Below are positions 11,920 through 40,100 of a stretch of 64,000 bases of DNA, one piece after another. This DNA is from Triplophysa rosa (Eukaryota > Chordata > Actinopteri > Cypriniformes > Nemacheilidae). Within the stretch, counting starts at the first letter, position 1; every line of letters starts with the position of its first letter. Under the pieces are notes generated by a model. That model worked only from the letters and a program-made list of their open reading frames with translations, had not been told where the DNA came from and did not search any database. A program made the position numbers and the translations under genes. Location: assembly GCF_024868665.1 (NCBI RefSeq), contig NC_079891.1, forward strand, positions 34,941,077 to 35,005,076. The letters run 5' to 3'.

Positions 11920-14900
11920 TACATTATATCATGCATTCATATAGGCTAATAAAAGTAATGTTTGCGTTTTCTATTTATAATGTTAAAGAGAATTTAGGCT
12001 AATGCGTACTTCGTTGTCATGAAAGTGTTACAATGCAAATCATTTTGGCCTAAATCGGGACTAATTTACTTGACTGAAATCTGTATTCTGATCTGTTGAG
12101 TTTGTGAGCGCATGTTGGGATGTCCCTCAATCTTGAGAGAGATGTTTCAGAGTCACAATGAGAAAATATTCTTGAAGGGATTTATAAACCAGCGTCACAA
12201 GCTGAACCTGCGCTGGTGTTGTACACGTCAACACTGTTTTCAGTGGAAACATCTGCACTTTTCATAATCCTGACCGTTTTAAAGACCAAAGCAAAAATCC
12301 CAAATTAAATTCGGTGAATTCAAGTTGTCGGGGACGCTCTGACATAAGACGAATGGCAAAAAGTATCACCGTCAAAACGAATTCATCCCATATATGAATG
12401 TTCAGTTTTGGGTGAATGGTTTCTTACATTGAGATGCAACCATAAAAGCAGTGAGATCTTAACATGGCCGTTGCATTTGTTTGCATGCACATATCGAAAT
12501 AATATCATGACGATCTCATCGCATTAAACACAAACACAGGTTTCACACAGGTCAGATTTTCTCCTTCAGACACATTTTAAAAACACAACAGCTTCCGACA
12601 GGTCTATAAAAGCACTTTTCCACAGTCTGATGGAGTGGATCACCACATTGCCTTTGATGGACTTTAGTTTTCATCTTCCTGCAAAATATCAAATGCAACT
12701 TCAACGGCTGCTGATTTATTCCTGCACTTCTGTGTTTGTTTGTTTTTTGTAAGACGCTGCAATGCACAACAGTTTACACGCTTTTGTTCCAAAGGTGTTC
12801 ACCCCAAATATGAATGCTTCATGAGTGTTTCCGTGTTGATGCTGTTACGCTTATTTTCATTCACATTTCTCTGAGGCAAATCTTAAAAGCAATAGAGATG
12901 TTTCATGTGGTCACTCGGTTGGGCTTCATACTCATCATCAGCTCACACACAGACATTGTTTATGTGAACGTGCATTATTATAGTAATCCATGCAGTTTGA
13001 CTTGTGTTGAGAGGTTCAGAGGTCATGATGAACTCATTTACATGTGCTTGGGTAAATGGCAGGATGCCGTTTTTGCTCTCACACATAGTTACAAGAGACT
13101 ATTTCATTACAATGAAGATGCTCGCGCTTTCTTTTATGAACAATATAAGCATGTCCATTTCAAACCGTGGGCTGGAGAAACTATAACGGGGTTTGTGAGT
13201 TTGCACAGATCTGTTTTTCAATCAAATCTTTGCAGTCGTTCTTGTTTTATTTTAATACAGAATGTATTTGTTTTATATAATAAAATTGTGAATCATGTCA
13301 GTGGCCTGTTCATTGCAAATTGGTGTTCAGTCGACATGAACAACATCTAAATGAGAAAAATGTGCAGTGAGGAGAAAGGGTTTAGTTTGTCTGACAGGTG
13401 ACTGAAAAAATATGACATTATGCAAAAGACTTGTAGATTCATGATCACTAGTGGAAGTGCTCGAGGAATCACAAAATGAGTGGCATTTAAAAACATTTTA
13501 CATGTTGAAAGGAGGCACTTCACAAAGTACTTCTTAAAACACGTTCAAGTTTGGACTGTGAGATATTACAGCTTCTGATGACTAAAACCAAAGCAATAAC
13601 CTGAGATCATGAAAATGACATTTCATGCAGTGTGTCATGTTGCCGTGTTTGAAAGTAAGCAGTCTGTCAAGTTGTAAATCCGAAGGTGAATGAACAACAA
13701 AGTTATTGGCTTGGAAAAAAGGGAGTCGACTCTGAATCACGCAAACGAGTCCGATTCGCGAACCGCCGCGGATTTACATCACTACATATAGTCCCCGCCT
13801 ACGTTTTGCTAGGACTGCCCGCGAAAACTTCACTCTTCTCCCCCAAAGTAAGGTAAGAATAATTACCTATTATTACGAAATAATAGTGTTTTTACACCAC
13901 CTTTGTACATAAACTTGTTGTTGGACACTCCATAAACCAAAGTAGGACCTTAAAAATCCCTAGTTATGTACTCTTTAAAATTGGGTTATGTTTGTTTTGA
14001 CCGTGATCTTGGTCAACGTAACCCATGTCAAAACTACCGTTGGCTTTTTGAGCCGTTAAAATCTCATGAACATTTGATGAAACCTAAGGAGTGATTATAA
14101 GAAAACATTTAATAGTCATTCTGCGTTACGGAGTATGACGTTTTTATTCTGTTCAGTCACATCAGTAATTTGAGTTTTTCCATTAGTAGAAAGCTTTTAC
14201 ATTTGGCAGATTCTGCATTTACTGGCTAATGGTAAAACCACAATGAATTAAAGGCTGTCAGATACCTCAACATCTTTTATCTGCTGCTCTTTATTTCCTC
14301 TTCAGTATTCTGCAGCTGTAAATCAATATATGGTTTTATTATTGATGACAGAAAGTGATCTATATTTTCACATTGTGAGCGTTGTCAGAGAAACAAATGC
14401 TTCAAATGAACTGAATGAACTCTTAATAAAACAATATAGTGAAATATATTTATATCTAATCTGTCTAGAAAAGAGAAAAATATTGTATCACAAGCTGTAT
14501 ATTTGTTTGTAGTAAAGTGTTTCCTGTAAAGCTGCTTTAAAACAATGCACATGTTAGAAATCACTCAACGCATCATCCTGAATTTATATTTATTTTACCT
14601 TAAAAAATGTATTGATTTAAATTCATTTTATATACTGATACAACAGTGTAGAAAATCTTAGTGAATCAATAAAGTCCTTTATGACCGACAACACGGTCTC
14701 CAGAGACCATGACCAGAGATCTTCTGCTTATGACTAATAAATCTGAGCGTTTACATACACTCTGTAAAATAATTCAGTGGCTTGGTAAATATCACAAAAA
14801 TAAAAAGCTATATTAACTTTTTTTATCATTCAAGTTATTTTTTCAGTGGGACATGTAAAAAATCGACTTAAAACCCAACTGTTAATTTTTGTAAAATGTA

Positions 14901-16552
14901 CATATATTAAGTTTTACATGAAATTATATTTTTTATGTCCCCTTAATATTTAGGTGAATTCCATTATAAATATTTTGAGGATCATTTACTTGTACTGATC
15001 AGTTTTAAAAATTTAAATAATCAAGTAATTCCTATCAATTGTCGTTAACACAACTGATTAAATAAAGTAAAATTCGCGGCTAAAGTGATCACATGCGCAT
15101 CATGAGTAACTCAGTTATTTTATACTCAATTTTATTTGAAATTGAAAATAATTTAGTTATTCAGATTTACTTAAATTTACTCAATTTTTACAGTAATAAT
15201 TCATTGATTTCACAGGTTTAAAATGTACTCGATGTTTTTGAGTGTAAATTGTGTCACCAAAGAAATTGAGTAAATCACAATAAAACTTTTTAGAGTAGGA
15301 TTTATTGATAGAAAACTGACTGGATGGTAAGTGTCTCTATAGATATAGATTTTAGGTGGTAAAATCTCAGAGGAAATTATAAACGACTTAATTTTGAGAG
15401 AAATCAAATATTTTTGAGGACCACAACATGAATAAAAACAGATAACAAAAACAACAAGTGCAATTCTCACTCCTCCCATTTATTTATAGAGTGAAAACTG
15501 AATTATTGCCAAGACTGGACAAAACATTTCCTGTATATTTACAGTGGGTTTAGGTTACACATAGAATTTATATGAAATACTGTAAAAATTTGCAAGAAAA
15601 AAGTTTTCCTGATGTGATATACCTGATGAGGAGCTACATTATTCTAAAGGCATGCTGAATGTCGCATGCCCTGAGAAAGCCAAGGCCCTGTGTCTTATTC
15701 GAATACTAGATGCATGCAACAAAAAAGTCCTTTTGTGATAAATCAATCAACATGCCCATAATGCGACGCAAACACATCGCCGGTTACATGAATCAACTGA
15801 TACCAGACATAATGGAGTAAGAATACAAGGCATCTTGTCAAAAACGAACAGGAAAACAAACAACTTAGACATACAAACTGAACATTAAGTTGGTTACCAC
15901 CTCAAAGAATCTTCATTTCCTTCATTCCACGTCTCTCACTCGCATACGCACAAGCTTTCACACCAAATACTGCAAACAGATTTCAAACATTCATTCATTC
16001 ATGTTCTGTTATATCCTGCTTTCGGCTTTTAAAAGAATTCCAAGACACAATAACGACAAAAGTATTGTAAAACATGAGTGGACTGAATATCAAATCTCAT
16101 GGCACAAAAGAACAAACATGTTTTAGGTGCTATCTACTTCGTACTATCAAGTGAAAACATTTCGTTTGTTCACAGTGGTCTGAACGAGCCGTTAGGAGCG
16201 GATATCGTGTGAAACATAGAATTCGATTTAAAACTCCAGAGTTTCTCCCTGTATTTATAAACGGGGAAAGGGTGTTGTCATGGTTACATTGGGCGGAGCT
16301 TGCTTAAAACCAAGATGTGTCATCCTGAAGTAGTTAAGGTTATAAAAGCCATTGCTGTCTCCAAAAAAACAAAACAAAAAAACCCCTCTAATATCGGAGT
16401 CCACGTGTCGCTGGTGAAAAAGGACGTAAACGGAAGAAAAATACAAGAAGAATTAAAACAACACACGCAGTCAACAGTTCCCAGTCAGTGGAAGCCAGAT
16501 CGACACGCCTCCCAAACTGTGACGCATGAAGACTGTATGATGAAGTCCCGCC

Positions 16553-18028
<1,476 letters not shown>

Positions 18029-18959
18029 CTGAAGAACACCGGCACAGAAAAGATCATATGTGACGTTCTAGAGAAAACTCAATCTGTGATGGGCAGTGCA
18101 CTACAATCCTGTTTTCTAAATAAAGACGTTCTAAACAAAACTGGAGATCATTTGTTTTTACTGTAAATGAAGACAATCATCATTTTATGTTGATATTTGA
18201 CTTTCTCTTGTTCTAGAACAATAGTCATTTCTAACTCTGGGTACACGTAATCCTGTTACTAGTTAATCATTAATCCTGATTTGCACCGCACGTCTGCAAA
18301 CCCAGTGTTATCGCTTTCAACTGCATAATTGTCAGATCAACACGGCTGATAAAAAAAGCTCGTAACGGGCACACATCTATAGAAATGATGCACCGGGTGT
18401 CACCTTAAACAAATAATACGGTCTTTCCAGAGTCCAGTTTGCCATCACAGTTTGACTAATATCTTGGATGTGGAAGTTTCTAAGTGTCTACCTTCTAAAA
18501 CATTCATGCACTTAGTAGAGTATATGATTGGCTGTCGGTCACCCTGAGCCGGCGCTCCCTATAAGCCAACTAAGCAGCTGCTTAGGGCGTTGCCGCCACT
18601 AGGGGGCCCCCAAGGGCACATGAAATTATTACTGACTAAATGCAACATTGCAACATCAAAATAAGTGAGGTGGCCACTCAAATGAAAGGAGGCGGGAGTT
18701 ACTGGTTACGGAGCTGAGCAGTGACCAATCAAATCAAAGAAGATGGAGCGTCAGCTGTAGTTCAGCAAGACACTTCAGTTTTAAAGTCGAAAGAGTGCTG
18801 TGCCACACACGCTATGCTGTAAGTGACTAAAAACATTCAATTATTGACAACTGTTAAGTGTTTCACGATAGAAATGTTGAACATCCGACAGTATTCACTG
18901 ATGCAAATGTCAAAATGCTGATTTAGATCAAAAATATTTATACCATGGTCTGTTTGAAT

Positions 18960-19052
18960 TAGGGATGGGCGATATTATATCGTTTGCGATATACCGGTAG
19001 AAATTCCCCACACGATAGGAATTAGTCTTCCCGCGATATAAACGATAAATTC
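18960..19052. mobile_element. 93-bp spacer between the duplicates, hAT-like end
   Basis: It begins TAGGGATGGGCGATATTATA, resembling a hAT-type terminus, and has no partner at the other end. It is present only between the two copies, at the exact breakpoint, and not after the right copy. Confidence 0.55.
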
Positions 19053-32626
<13,574 letters not shown>

Positions 32627-32639
32627 GGCTAACGTTAGC

Positions 32640-32880
32640 CGTATAAAGCCTAAACCGACCCGGACACGACAGATGAAACTCGTATGAGAACAATAAACTG
32701 ATTTATTAACACAAACTCTGATAGACCGCCCGACAGTAGATGTAAAATCCGGGTTTGTGGCGGCCGTCAGATGCGCGTGTTGCGGCTGTGACGCACCGGC
32801 TCTGCGGAAGGATACACACGCGCAAAGGCGGCGGCAGAGCCCGCGGATAAATACCGCGCAGCTGCGCGACTGATGAAAAT
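32640..32880 (-). promoter_or_regulatory. ppp1cc: Probable ppp1cc promoter and 5' UTR region
   Basis: A CpG-rich stretch directly upstream of the ppp1cc start codon, including GCGCAGCTGCGCGG, stands out from AT-rich surroundings. On the minus strand CGGTATTTATCC (near 32843-32855) could act as a weak TATA-like element. The transcription start itself is not visible from sequence. Confidence 0.5.
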
Positions 32881-33886
32881 AGGGCGGGGAAATAAAGAGG
32901 AAGCATATGTGATTTTTGTCTTTCCTTTCGGTTTTTATGGTTCTGTGCATACAATTGACAAAGCGTCAAAACACGCACACAAAACTATCAGACAATCTAA
33001 AAGCAACCAAATAAGAATAAGGTGTCAATAATGTTTTAAAAAAGTAAGATAACGTGTTGGACATCGTATTTTAACATGTCTTAGGAAATGTTTTCTTTAG
33101 ACATTTCATTTGCATCATGTTCACGTCAATTGCATAACGTGGACAGGGTGTGTCTGAATAAACCACAGCAAACAACATTGGGTTTACTTTTTGTAAAAGG
33201 GCAGAAAAGTTTAGCTTTATTACAAGCAACGATGGTATTGATGCATCAATAACCTCACAAATGTGACGAAGTGAACTACCACTGATAGGCAACTAAGGAA
33301 GAACCAAATAAGAGATTAATAACCTTCTGTGTTTTACATTGTTCTGTTGAGATCTGACCAATGTCTTTATTAGTTAATACCAACTGTAAACTGTTATTTA
33401 CACTTTGTAAAGATTATATAGGCAGAAGAGAGCTGTCCCACATAACCAAACCATGCCCCATATTTTTTAATGACCACCTTTTGTATTATTTCATTATTTG
33501 CCTTCAGTTTGCTCACTGGGTGAAAATGTGGCGCCCTCTAGTGTTTGTGTCCGGTCATCTTCAGTGACTCGATGTCAAAACTGTCTTTCTTTGAATTACG
33601 GAGTTAGACGTAAAGTAACCAACAGCATGTCGATGTCGGATGGCAGGAATGGAATAGACATTTTCTGAATCTCAAGAAATTCAAAACAGTTACACAACAG
33701 ATTAATTTCATTGACCTGTGTTTTGCGTGTTGTCTGGTTAAGTTATAACGACTGCAGCATGATGAATCTGATGGAAAATGATAGTCTAAGATAAAAGTCA
33801 CATCTTTAAACTAATATATATATATATATATATAGTTTATGTTGTTTAATATTGTAGTGCTCTTTCCATATTTCCTTTAAAATTCC

Positions 33887-34293
33887 TTAAAAAAGTCCCA
33901 GTGAAATTAAAAATGACTATTCTTATTTTTTCCTGAAATATTGCAGCATTTATAGTAAATAGCTTAGCAATGTGGGCCATTTTATTTTTTTAATTCATGT
34001 CCCCTCATAATATTCAGTTAAAATCTTAAAATGCACTTCCGCCCTGAAATGACTAGCCATCTCAAATGACGTAAATTACACGGCTTGGGCGGAGCATCCG
34101 TCAACTCCTCCCCTTCAACTGTCAGTCTGCTGCTAGTTTCATTTCAAAATGCAACAGCTGTTTTTTACATTCGATCAATTCGCAGTAAAAGCCGCGAGCC
34201 ACGCCCACTAATTGTCTCCTTTGAAATTCCTTTTCACTCGGAAATGCGTCAGAAGTAAAAACAATCGCAACTTCCGGTTCACGGGGACTTTAA
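33887..34293 (+). mobile_element. TTAA-type MITE, family A, copy 2
   Basis: Starts AAAGTCCCAGTGAAATTAAA and ends GGTTCACGGGGACTTTAAA. It contains the shared segment CAACTCCTCCCCTTCAACTG. Opposite orientation to the copy at 5923-6309. Confidence 0.8.
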
Positions 34294-35220
34294 AAAGATT
34301 CTGTCCTAACTGTCATAAGCAAAAAGAGAAGAAATGGAAATGCCATTGTTCAAGAATAATCATGTGGTGTTAAGTGATAAATAATGGTGATATAATATAA
34401 TGTAACTTTATACTGCTTTTTACTATTTATGTTTTTTGAAGATCTGCTATACTGTATAGGCTACTTTCAAAAGTATACTGTATGTAAATCTGAGTTGTTT
34501 TAATTCTGCAGTGTGTTCCACTGGAGTGTTTTAAATATGAACCTTACTTTAATGTATTATTTCGTAGTACTCTTTTATAACCAGATGTTAAAAAGGTTTA
34601 AAAAAGAGTAAAGCACAGCAGATTACAGCCCATCACTCTTCAGCTTCAGTCTGTTACCAACAATACCAACACTAGTCTCTGGATTAGATGAGTGAGCCAT
34701 TAAAACAAGAGCTGCTGTCCCTTCCCATATGATATTCTGATCCCTCCTCCAATTTAAATCCGTGGGATATCCCACCTGTCATCTGCCACGGAAGAATCAG
34801 GATTAATTGATCGTAAATGTAATAGCACACAGTGCTGTGGCCCAGAGGAAAATGTTTTTGCTCAGTTGTTTCATTTAAGTATCAAGTCAGTCGCAGATGT
34901 TTCTCATAAAATAGCTTTGGGGAATTCAACTGAAACAAATGAGAGCGTAATTGTTCAGACACATGAAGAGTATGGAGGTGTATATGAATGTAGATTGTAG
35001 AGGTAAAATAATCTGGATTTCAGTCAATTTAATGAGAAATGTTTGAGATGATAATGAGATCTTCAATAATATTGACTTTTGATTGCAGACGAGACAAATC
35101 TAGCTTAAGTTTAACCTTGTGAGTTAACGTTTAGTACTTGTCACTTGAATACTTGAATACACTTGAAAACCATAAAAGTAATATAAACAGCAATATTTTA
35201 CCAAATATTTCTAAAAACAG

Positions 35221-35345
35221 TAAAGCATGGAGCAAACGATGCCAAGGTCATGGGTTCGATTCAAAGGACATACACATAATATATAGCATTATAGCACTGC
35301 AGTGTGATTTGGATATGTAAAAATGTGCATGTAATACTATAAAGT
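35221..35345 (+). repeat. tRNA-derived SINE fragment
   Basis: AAGGTCATGGGTTCGATTC contains a B-box-like GGTTCGATTC. The A-box part is degraded. It is followed by a non-tRNA tail. Fragment only. Confidence 0.4.
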
Positions 35346-35875
35346 GTGCACATCAGTGAAGTTATGATATAATCACCATCCTATCACATTTCACACACTG
35401 TCTCGGTGGCTCGTGTCGCGTCGGAGCTCTTAATGATGGCAGGATCAAACAGACGTGTGGTGGGTGTTACATTACAGACCACGCACAGAAATAACAACAC
35501 AGGGCTTTGACTTTATCCCAGCAAAAAACTAAAGAATAGCCACCTGTTATCAGCATCATCGAGTGAGGGTCATGAACCACACGTCACACACAATACTGTA
35601 TGTTTTGTGTGTGTGTGAAAGTGTGACATTTTCTTTCTTAACATGCAATGGATCATTCCTGTAATGCTTGGGTTCAGTTTTGATTTTGTAACTTCAAAAA
35701 AAAAAGGAACAACCATGTGAAGGTTTTTTAAAGGCCACTACAGAGATCTGTTTTTATTCTAAAAGAACCTGATGAAAATACTTGACAATTCACATTTTGT
35801 AAACATGTTTCCATCTTTAAAAACTGTAAATTCGAGATTTTTACCCATGCAGTATGTTAATTGAATACAAATAAG

Positions 35876-36314
35876 CAGTGTTGGGAAAGTTCCTCTGAAA
35901 AAGTAATGAATTACTAGTTACTAATTACATATTCAATAGTGTAATTTGATTACTGTACAAATCACTCTCTCCAAAAAGTGTTAATTACTTATTACTAATT
36001 ACTTTAGTACAGCCTATTTAATTCATTCAAATAAATAACAAATAACTACATCAATTATTAATGTATTAAAGTATACAAGTATACAAATGTGAGAAGGATT
36101 CATTAAAGCATACATTTTAAAGTTAGACTTATAATTTTGATGTCATTTCCACTGTTGAATATATTACACAGTTTTATGTTTAGTTCAATTACATCAGAAG
36201 TAACTGTAATTAAATTACAGGAAAAATAAGAGTAATCCCTTACTTTACTTTTCAAGGGAAAAGTCATTAAATTGCAGTAACTAATTACTTAGTTACTAGT
36301 TACACCCAACACTG
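35876..36314. mobile_element. hAT-type MITE, CAGTGTTGGG family
   Basis: Inverted termini CAGTGTTGGG and CCCAACACTG bound 439 bp rich in TTACTAATTACT motifs. The flanks CAAATAAG and CATATAAG match at 7 of 8 bases, an 8-bp target duplication. No coding sequence. Confidence 0.8.
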
Positions 36315-37100
36315 CATATAAGCCACATGATGTGAGAATTATTGATCAAGCCTGGTAGCACAAGTAGCGCAGGACGAGTTATGCTAAGGTTATAGGGTTT
36401 AAAATATGGGGACAGTTTAATATGACATATTTCACTTATTTTTTCTTATAGTCTTATTTCTATATGTATTTATGTTTCCTTTTTTGAATACAAATATTTG
36501 TATATTATTATTTTAAATATTATATATTAATGAAATTAAATGATATAATACTGTTAAAAATAAATTAAATTATATGAAATAAAATTAAAAATATACATAA
36601 AATAATATTGTAAACTAACGGTACTGTTTAGCGTGTTGACAAAATGTTTATATGCTCTCCTATTGTAAGTCACTTTGGATAAAAGCGTCTGCCAAATGAA
36701 TAAATGTAAATGTAATATCATAATAATTTTATTATAACTTGAGTTTTTATTACAAATGTTTAAGTATTCATTTTTTCTATTCTTTTTATTATATATTCAT
36801 TTTATTTTACTCATTTTTATCAATTAAATTAGGGTACTTTTGTCGCTGTTGTTTAATCGTCTGTTGGGTCTGTGTTGTTTTCACACATAGAGTTTGAGAA
36901 GGTCTCGCGAGATCTAGTTTAAGAATTAGTGAACTGAATCTACACCTTAGATCTTCAGTATCTAATCATAATTGTTCTGTAATTTATCTGATCTAATTGA
37001 TTTACTTATTACCCATTAACTCATTACAATATCTTGCAAGTATATTTTGAGAAAAACATCAAACATATTTTGACACAACATCATTGAAAAATGCAAACAC

Positions 37101-37106
37101 TTTATT
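37101..37106 (-). terminator. myl2: myl2 polyadenylation signal
   Basis: AATAAA on the minus strand, about 80 bases after the myl2 stop codon, in the context GTGAATAAAGTGTTTGC. The distance fits a short myosin light chain 3' UTR. Confidence 0.65.
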
Positions 37107-37185
37107 CACAAAGCCTGTTGATCATAAATAAATGGGCGGGTACAAACACACAGCGAGCGCTGCGATTGGCTGAAGGCTAAATGAA

Positions 37186-40100
37186 TTATTCCTGATCTTT
37201 CTCTTCTCCGTGTGTGATGATGTGAACCAGATTATTGTAGTCCAGGTTTCCAGCAGCGTCCGGAGGGAACGCGGTGAACATCTGCTCCATCTGCAGGTGA
37301 GAAAACAATCACTGTCACTGTATCCATGGCAACCTGACACCATCACTGTCACCTGTATGGTATCCCTCACCTCCTCTGCTGAAAATCTGTCCGCCTGTGT
37401 GGTCAACATCTGCGTGACACTGAATAGAAACACAAAGAGAGGTTTCACACGTCTGTTTAATGCAGTCGGTCAACTAAAGTGAATGAACTGAAATATTACT
37501 ATTCTTTCTTCAGAATTCCTTTCCCCTCTGGATCAAACACTTTAAAGGCGTTAAGGATGGTTTCTTCGGGATCAGCACCTGTGATTTAACAAACAGCACA
37601 GGCGTAAAAATAGAAAACTTTGTTAATAGCCATTTTGAGAAAAGACCGTCTCACCCTTGAGTTTCTCTCCGAACATAGTGAGGAAAACGGTGAAATTGAT
37701 GGGTCCAGACGCCTCCTTCAACATGTCGTCAATCTCCTCCTGTTTCACATTCAGACGTCCTGTCAGTCAAACGACAGAAGAGAGGCATCATGGGAAATAT
37801 CAGACAACATCTAAGTGATGTAAAGATCACTTCACACTGATTTACTGATTTTTAATGAGAATCTTTTTATTCCTTTTAACATTGTATTGAAGCCCAGATA
37901 GCACACTCCATCTGGCTTACGTCTATTTGACGTCTGCATTTACATCTGCAAGACATCTGCAATACATAGTTTGCTCATCTGCAATACGTCTCGGAGACGT
38001 CTGTACATCTGTAATACGTCTGCTAAAGATCTGGAGATCTGGAAAAGAACTGCTGTGTAGAAACATCTGCTAAACATCTTAGAAAGAACAGCTTTACATC
38101 CATTCTAAATCATAAACATCTTACAGACATCTTCTAGATGTCTATATGACGTCTTACTGCAGACATCTCCGAGACGTATTGCAGGTGAGCAAACTATGTA
38201 TTGCAGATGTAAATGGAGATGTCAAATAGACGTAAGCCAGATGCTATCAGGGAGCCAAAAGTTACAGCAGCTTTAAAGACCGTAGACATTTTAAAGGGGT
38301 CATATGACACGGCTAAAACTAATATATTATGGTTTGTTTTAGATGTAATGCACACGATTTAATGTTCAAAAACGCTGTATTTTCCACACAGCGTGCATGT
38401 TTGTATCTCCTCTTTGCTCCGCCTCTCTGAAACGCGCAGATTTTGAACAAAGCTCATGGCTCTGAAAAGCGAGGTGTGCTGTGATTGGCCAGTTAACCAG
38501 TGCGTAGTGATTGGTGGAATACTGCAAGCGTGTGAGGGAAATGTAACGCCTCTGACCATATTTGGAACATCAGGTTCCTCTTCAGTTGTACTGACAGGTA
38601 CGCCCACCTTACTTGCGTATACATTTGGGCGGTCTTAGTCAAATCAGACCACCAACTGATGTAGATTTCTGGGGGTGTGGCTACACGAGGCGTTTCAGGC
38701 AGGTCTGGGTGAGCATTTGCTTTTACATAGAATGACTCTTTTGTTCCCACACTTTCATTTCTGCAATTTTACGTGTCTAATACATGCATGAGCAACTTAT
38801 AACACACCAAAGACACAGAAAAACACGTGTTCACGCCATATGACCCCTTTAAGAAATGTGTGTTCCAGAAAAGTTGAATAAACCAACCTAGAGCTGCAAA
38901 GGTGTCTCTCAGATCGTTCTTGTCAATGAATCCATCTCTGTTCTGATCCATGATGGTGAACGCCTGACACATGGAAGACAAACATATTTTACCCCAGAAA
39001 AAAAACGTTTTTACATACAAAGTTACATACACAATATTTTAACTTCAATAGCATTTACAGGGAATGACTTATAGTCACACAACCAGCTTTACAATGTTCA
39101 TGTGAGTCTCCGCTATAATGCACACCACTGTATTTCATTTGCCCATGATAATATCTATTTTTTGTGTCATCACATTTAGAGAATAATTTCTGTGTTTTTG
39201 TACGCTTAGCTGTCTAGAGTAAACTATATTTATCATGTTTTATTTTTGTTAATCACTCATTTGATTAGTAAAAAGCTGGATGGTTCCAGAACCATGTGTT
39301 ACTTTAGGTAAAGGAGTATTTACATGTGAATCAAAATGTGAATTTCATTTTAGACTTAAATTGTCAGTTTAAGATTTTTTGTCTTTCAGTTTTAAGTATG
39401 TCAATTGATTTATTATTTTTATTTCCTATAGTTTAAAGTTGTGCTTATCTAATTTAAACTATTATGACAAGTGCCCCCCACAAAGGTATGCATAGGGCCC
39501 CAGACGTCTAGGATCGGCACTGATATTGTAGAATCAAGTTCTAGAATGAACGTGGAAAACAACGATGAGGATATTTGGTCTAGGACATCTTTGATGAGAG
39601 ATGTCTATGATCAAACAGAAAACAGATCTATGTGAGGTTCAAGATAAAGTTTGGATTTGCTCACAGTTTAATCTTATCATTGGCTAGAAGGAAGATTTGA
39701 GATGCTGAATGGGGCTTTTCTTTCATTATATTACAAAATAAAGGCTGAATTCCAAAGGTTCCCACCAAAGTTAGAGACAATGTGTCACACATGTATCATT
39801 TATCCCAACAGAATTCGGAATGCAAAGGAGTGTCTCTATAAATATATATCAGCCCTCAATAGGGATCAGACAGGACTATCAGATTCCACAGCGCGGGTCG
39901 CTGCAGGCGCCTCAGACACATCATATATCATATACTGTAGCTCTTTATGAATGACAAAACACACAAGACCTCTTTAAACTCCTGGATCTGAGCCTGTTCA
40001 AACATAGAGAAGACGTTGGAGTTTGCTCCTTCTGCCGCCCGTTTCTTCGCTTTCTTGGGTGCCTGTAGAAAACAAAGAGTTTTACACACCAGATCAGATC

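Larger units (their letters stand above)
10485..15093. other. mcc 3' flank with no gene recognised
   Basis: AT-rich sequence that may hold the mcc 3' UTR. A 178-codon frame at 12814-13350 shows no recognisable family, no splice context and ordinary AT-rich codons, and is judged to be chance. One transposon-like stretch (11396-11919) is listed separately. Nothing else supportable was seen. Confidence 0.6.
32881..37100. other. Intergenic region between ppp1cc and myl2
   Basis: No gene recognised. It holds an MITE (33887-34293), a hAT element (35876-36314), a (TA)n run near 33816-33833, SINE fragments, and long AT-rich stretches. In human the gene CCDC63 lies between PPP1CC and MYL2; no trace of it was seen here. 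Confidence 0.6.

Noticed and set aside
12814..13350. 178-codon open frame on the plus strand downstream of mcc
   Set aside because: No recognisable domain, AT-rich non-coding-like composition, and no splice or promoter context; a chance frame, possibly in a 3' UTR.
15210..15479. 89-codon minus-strand frame, identical to one at 19169-19438
   Set aside because: The repeated identity reflects the tandem duplication and not selection. The frame shows no known features and lies in ppp1cc 3' flank.
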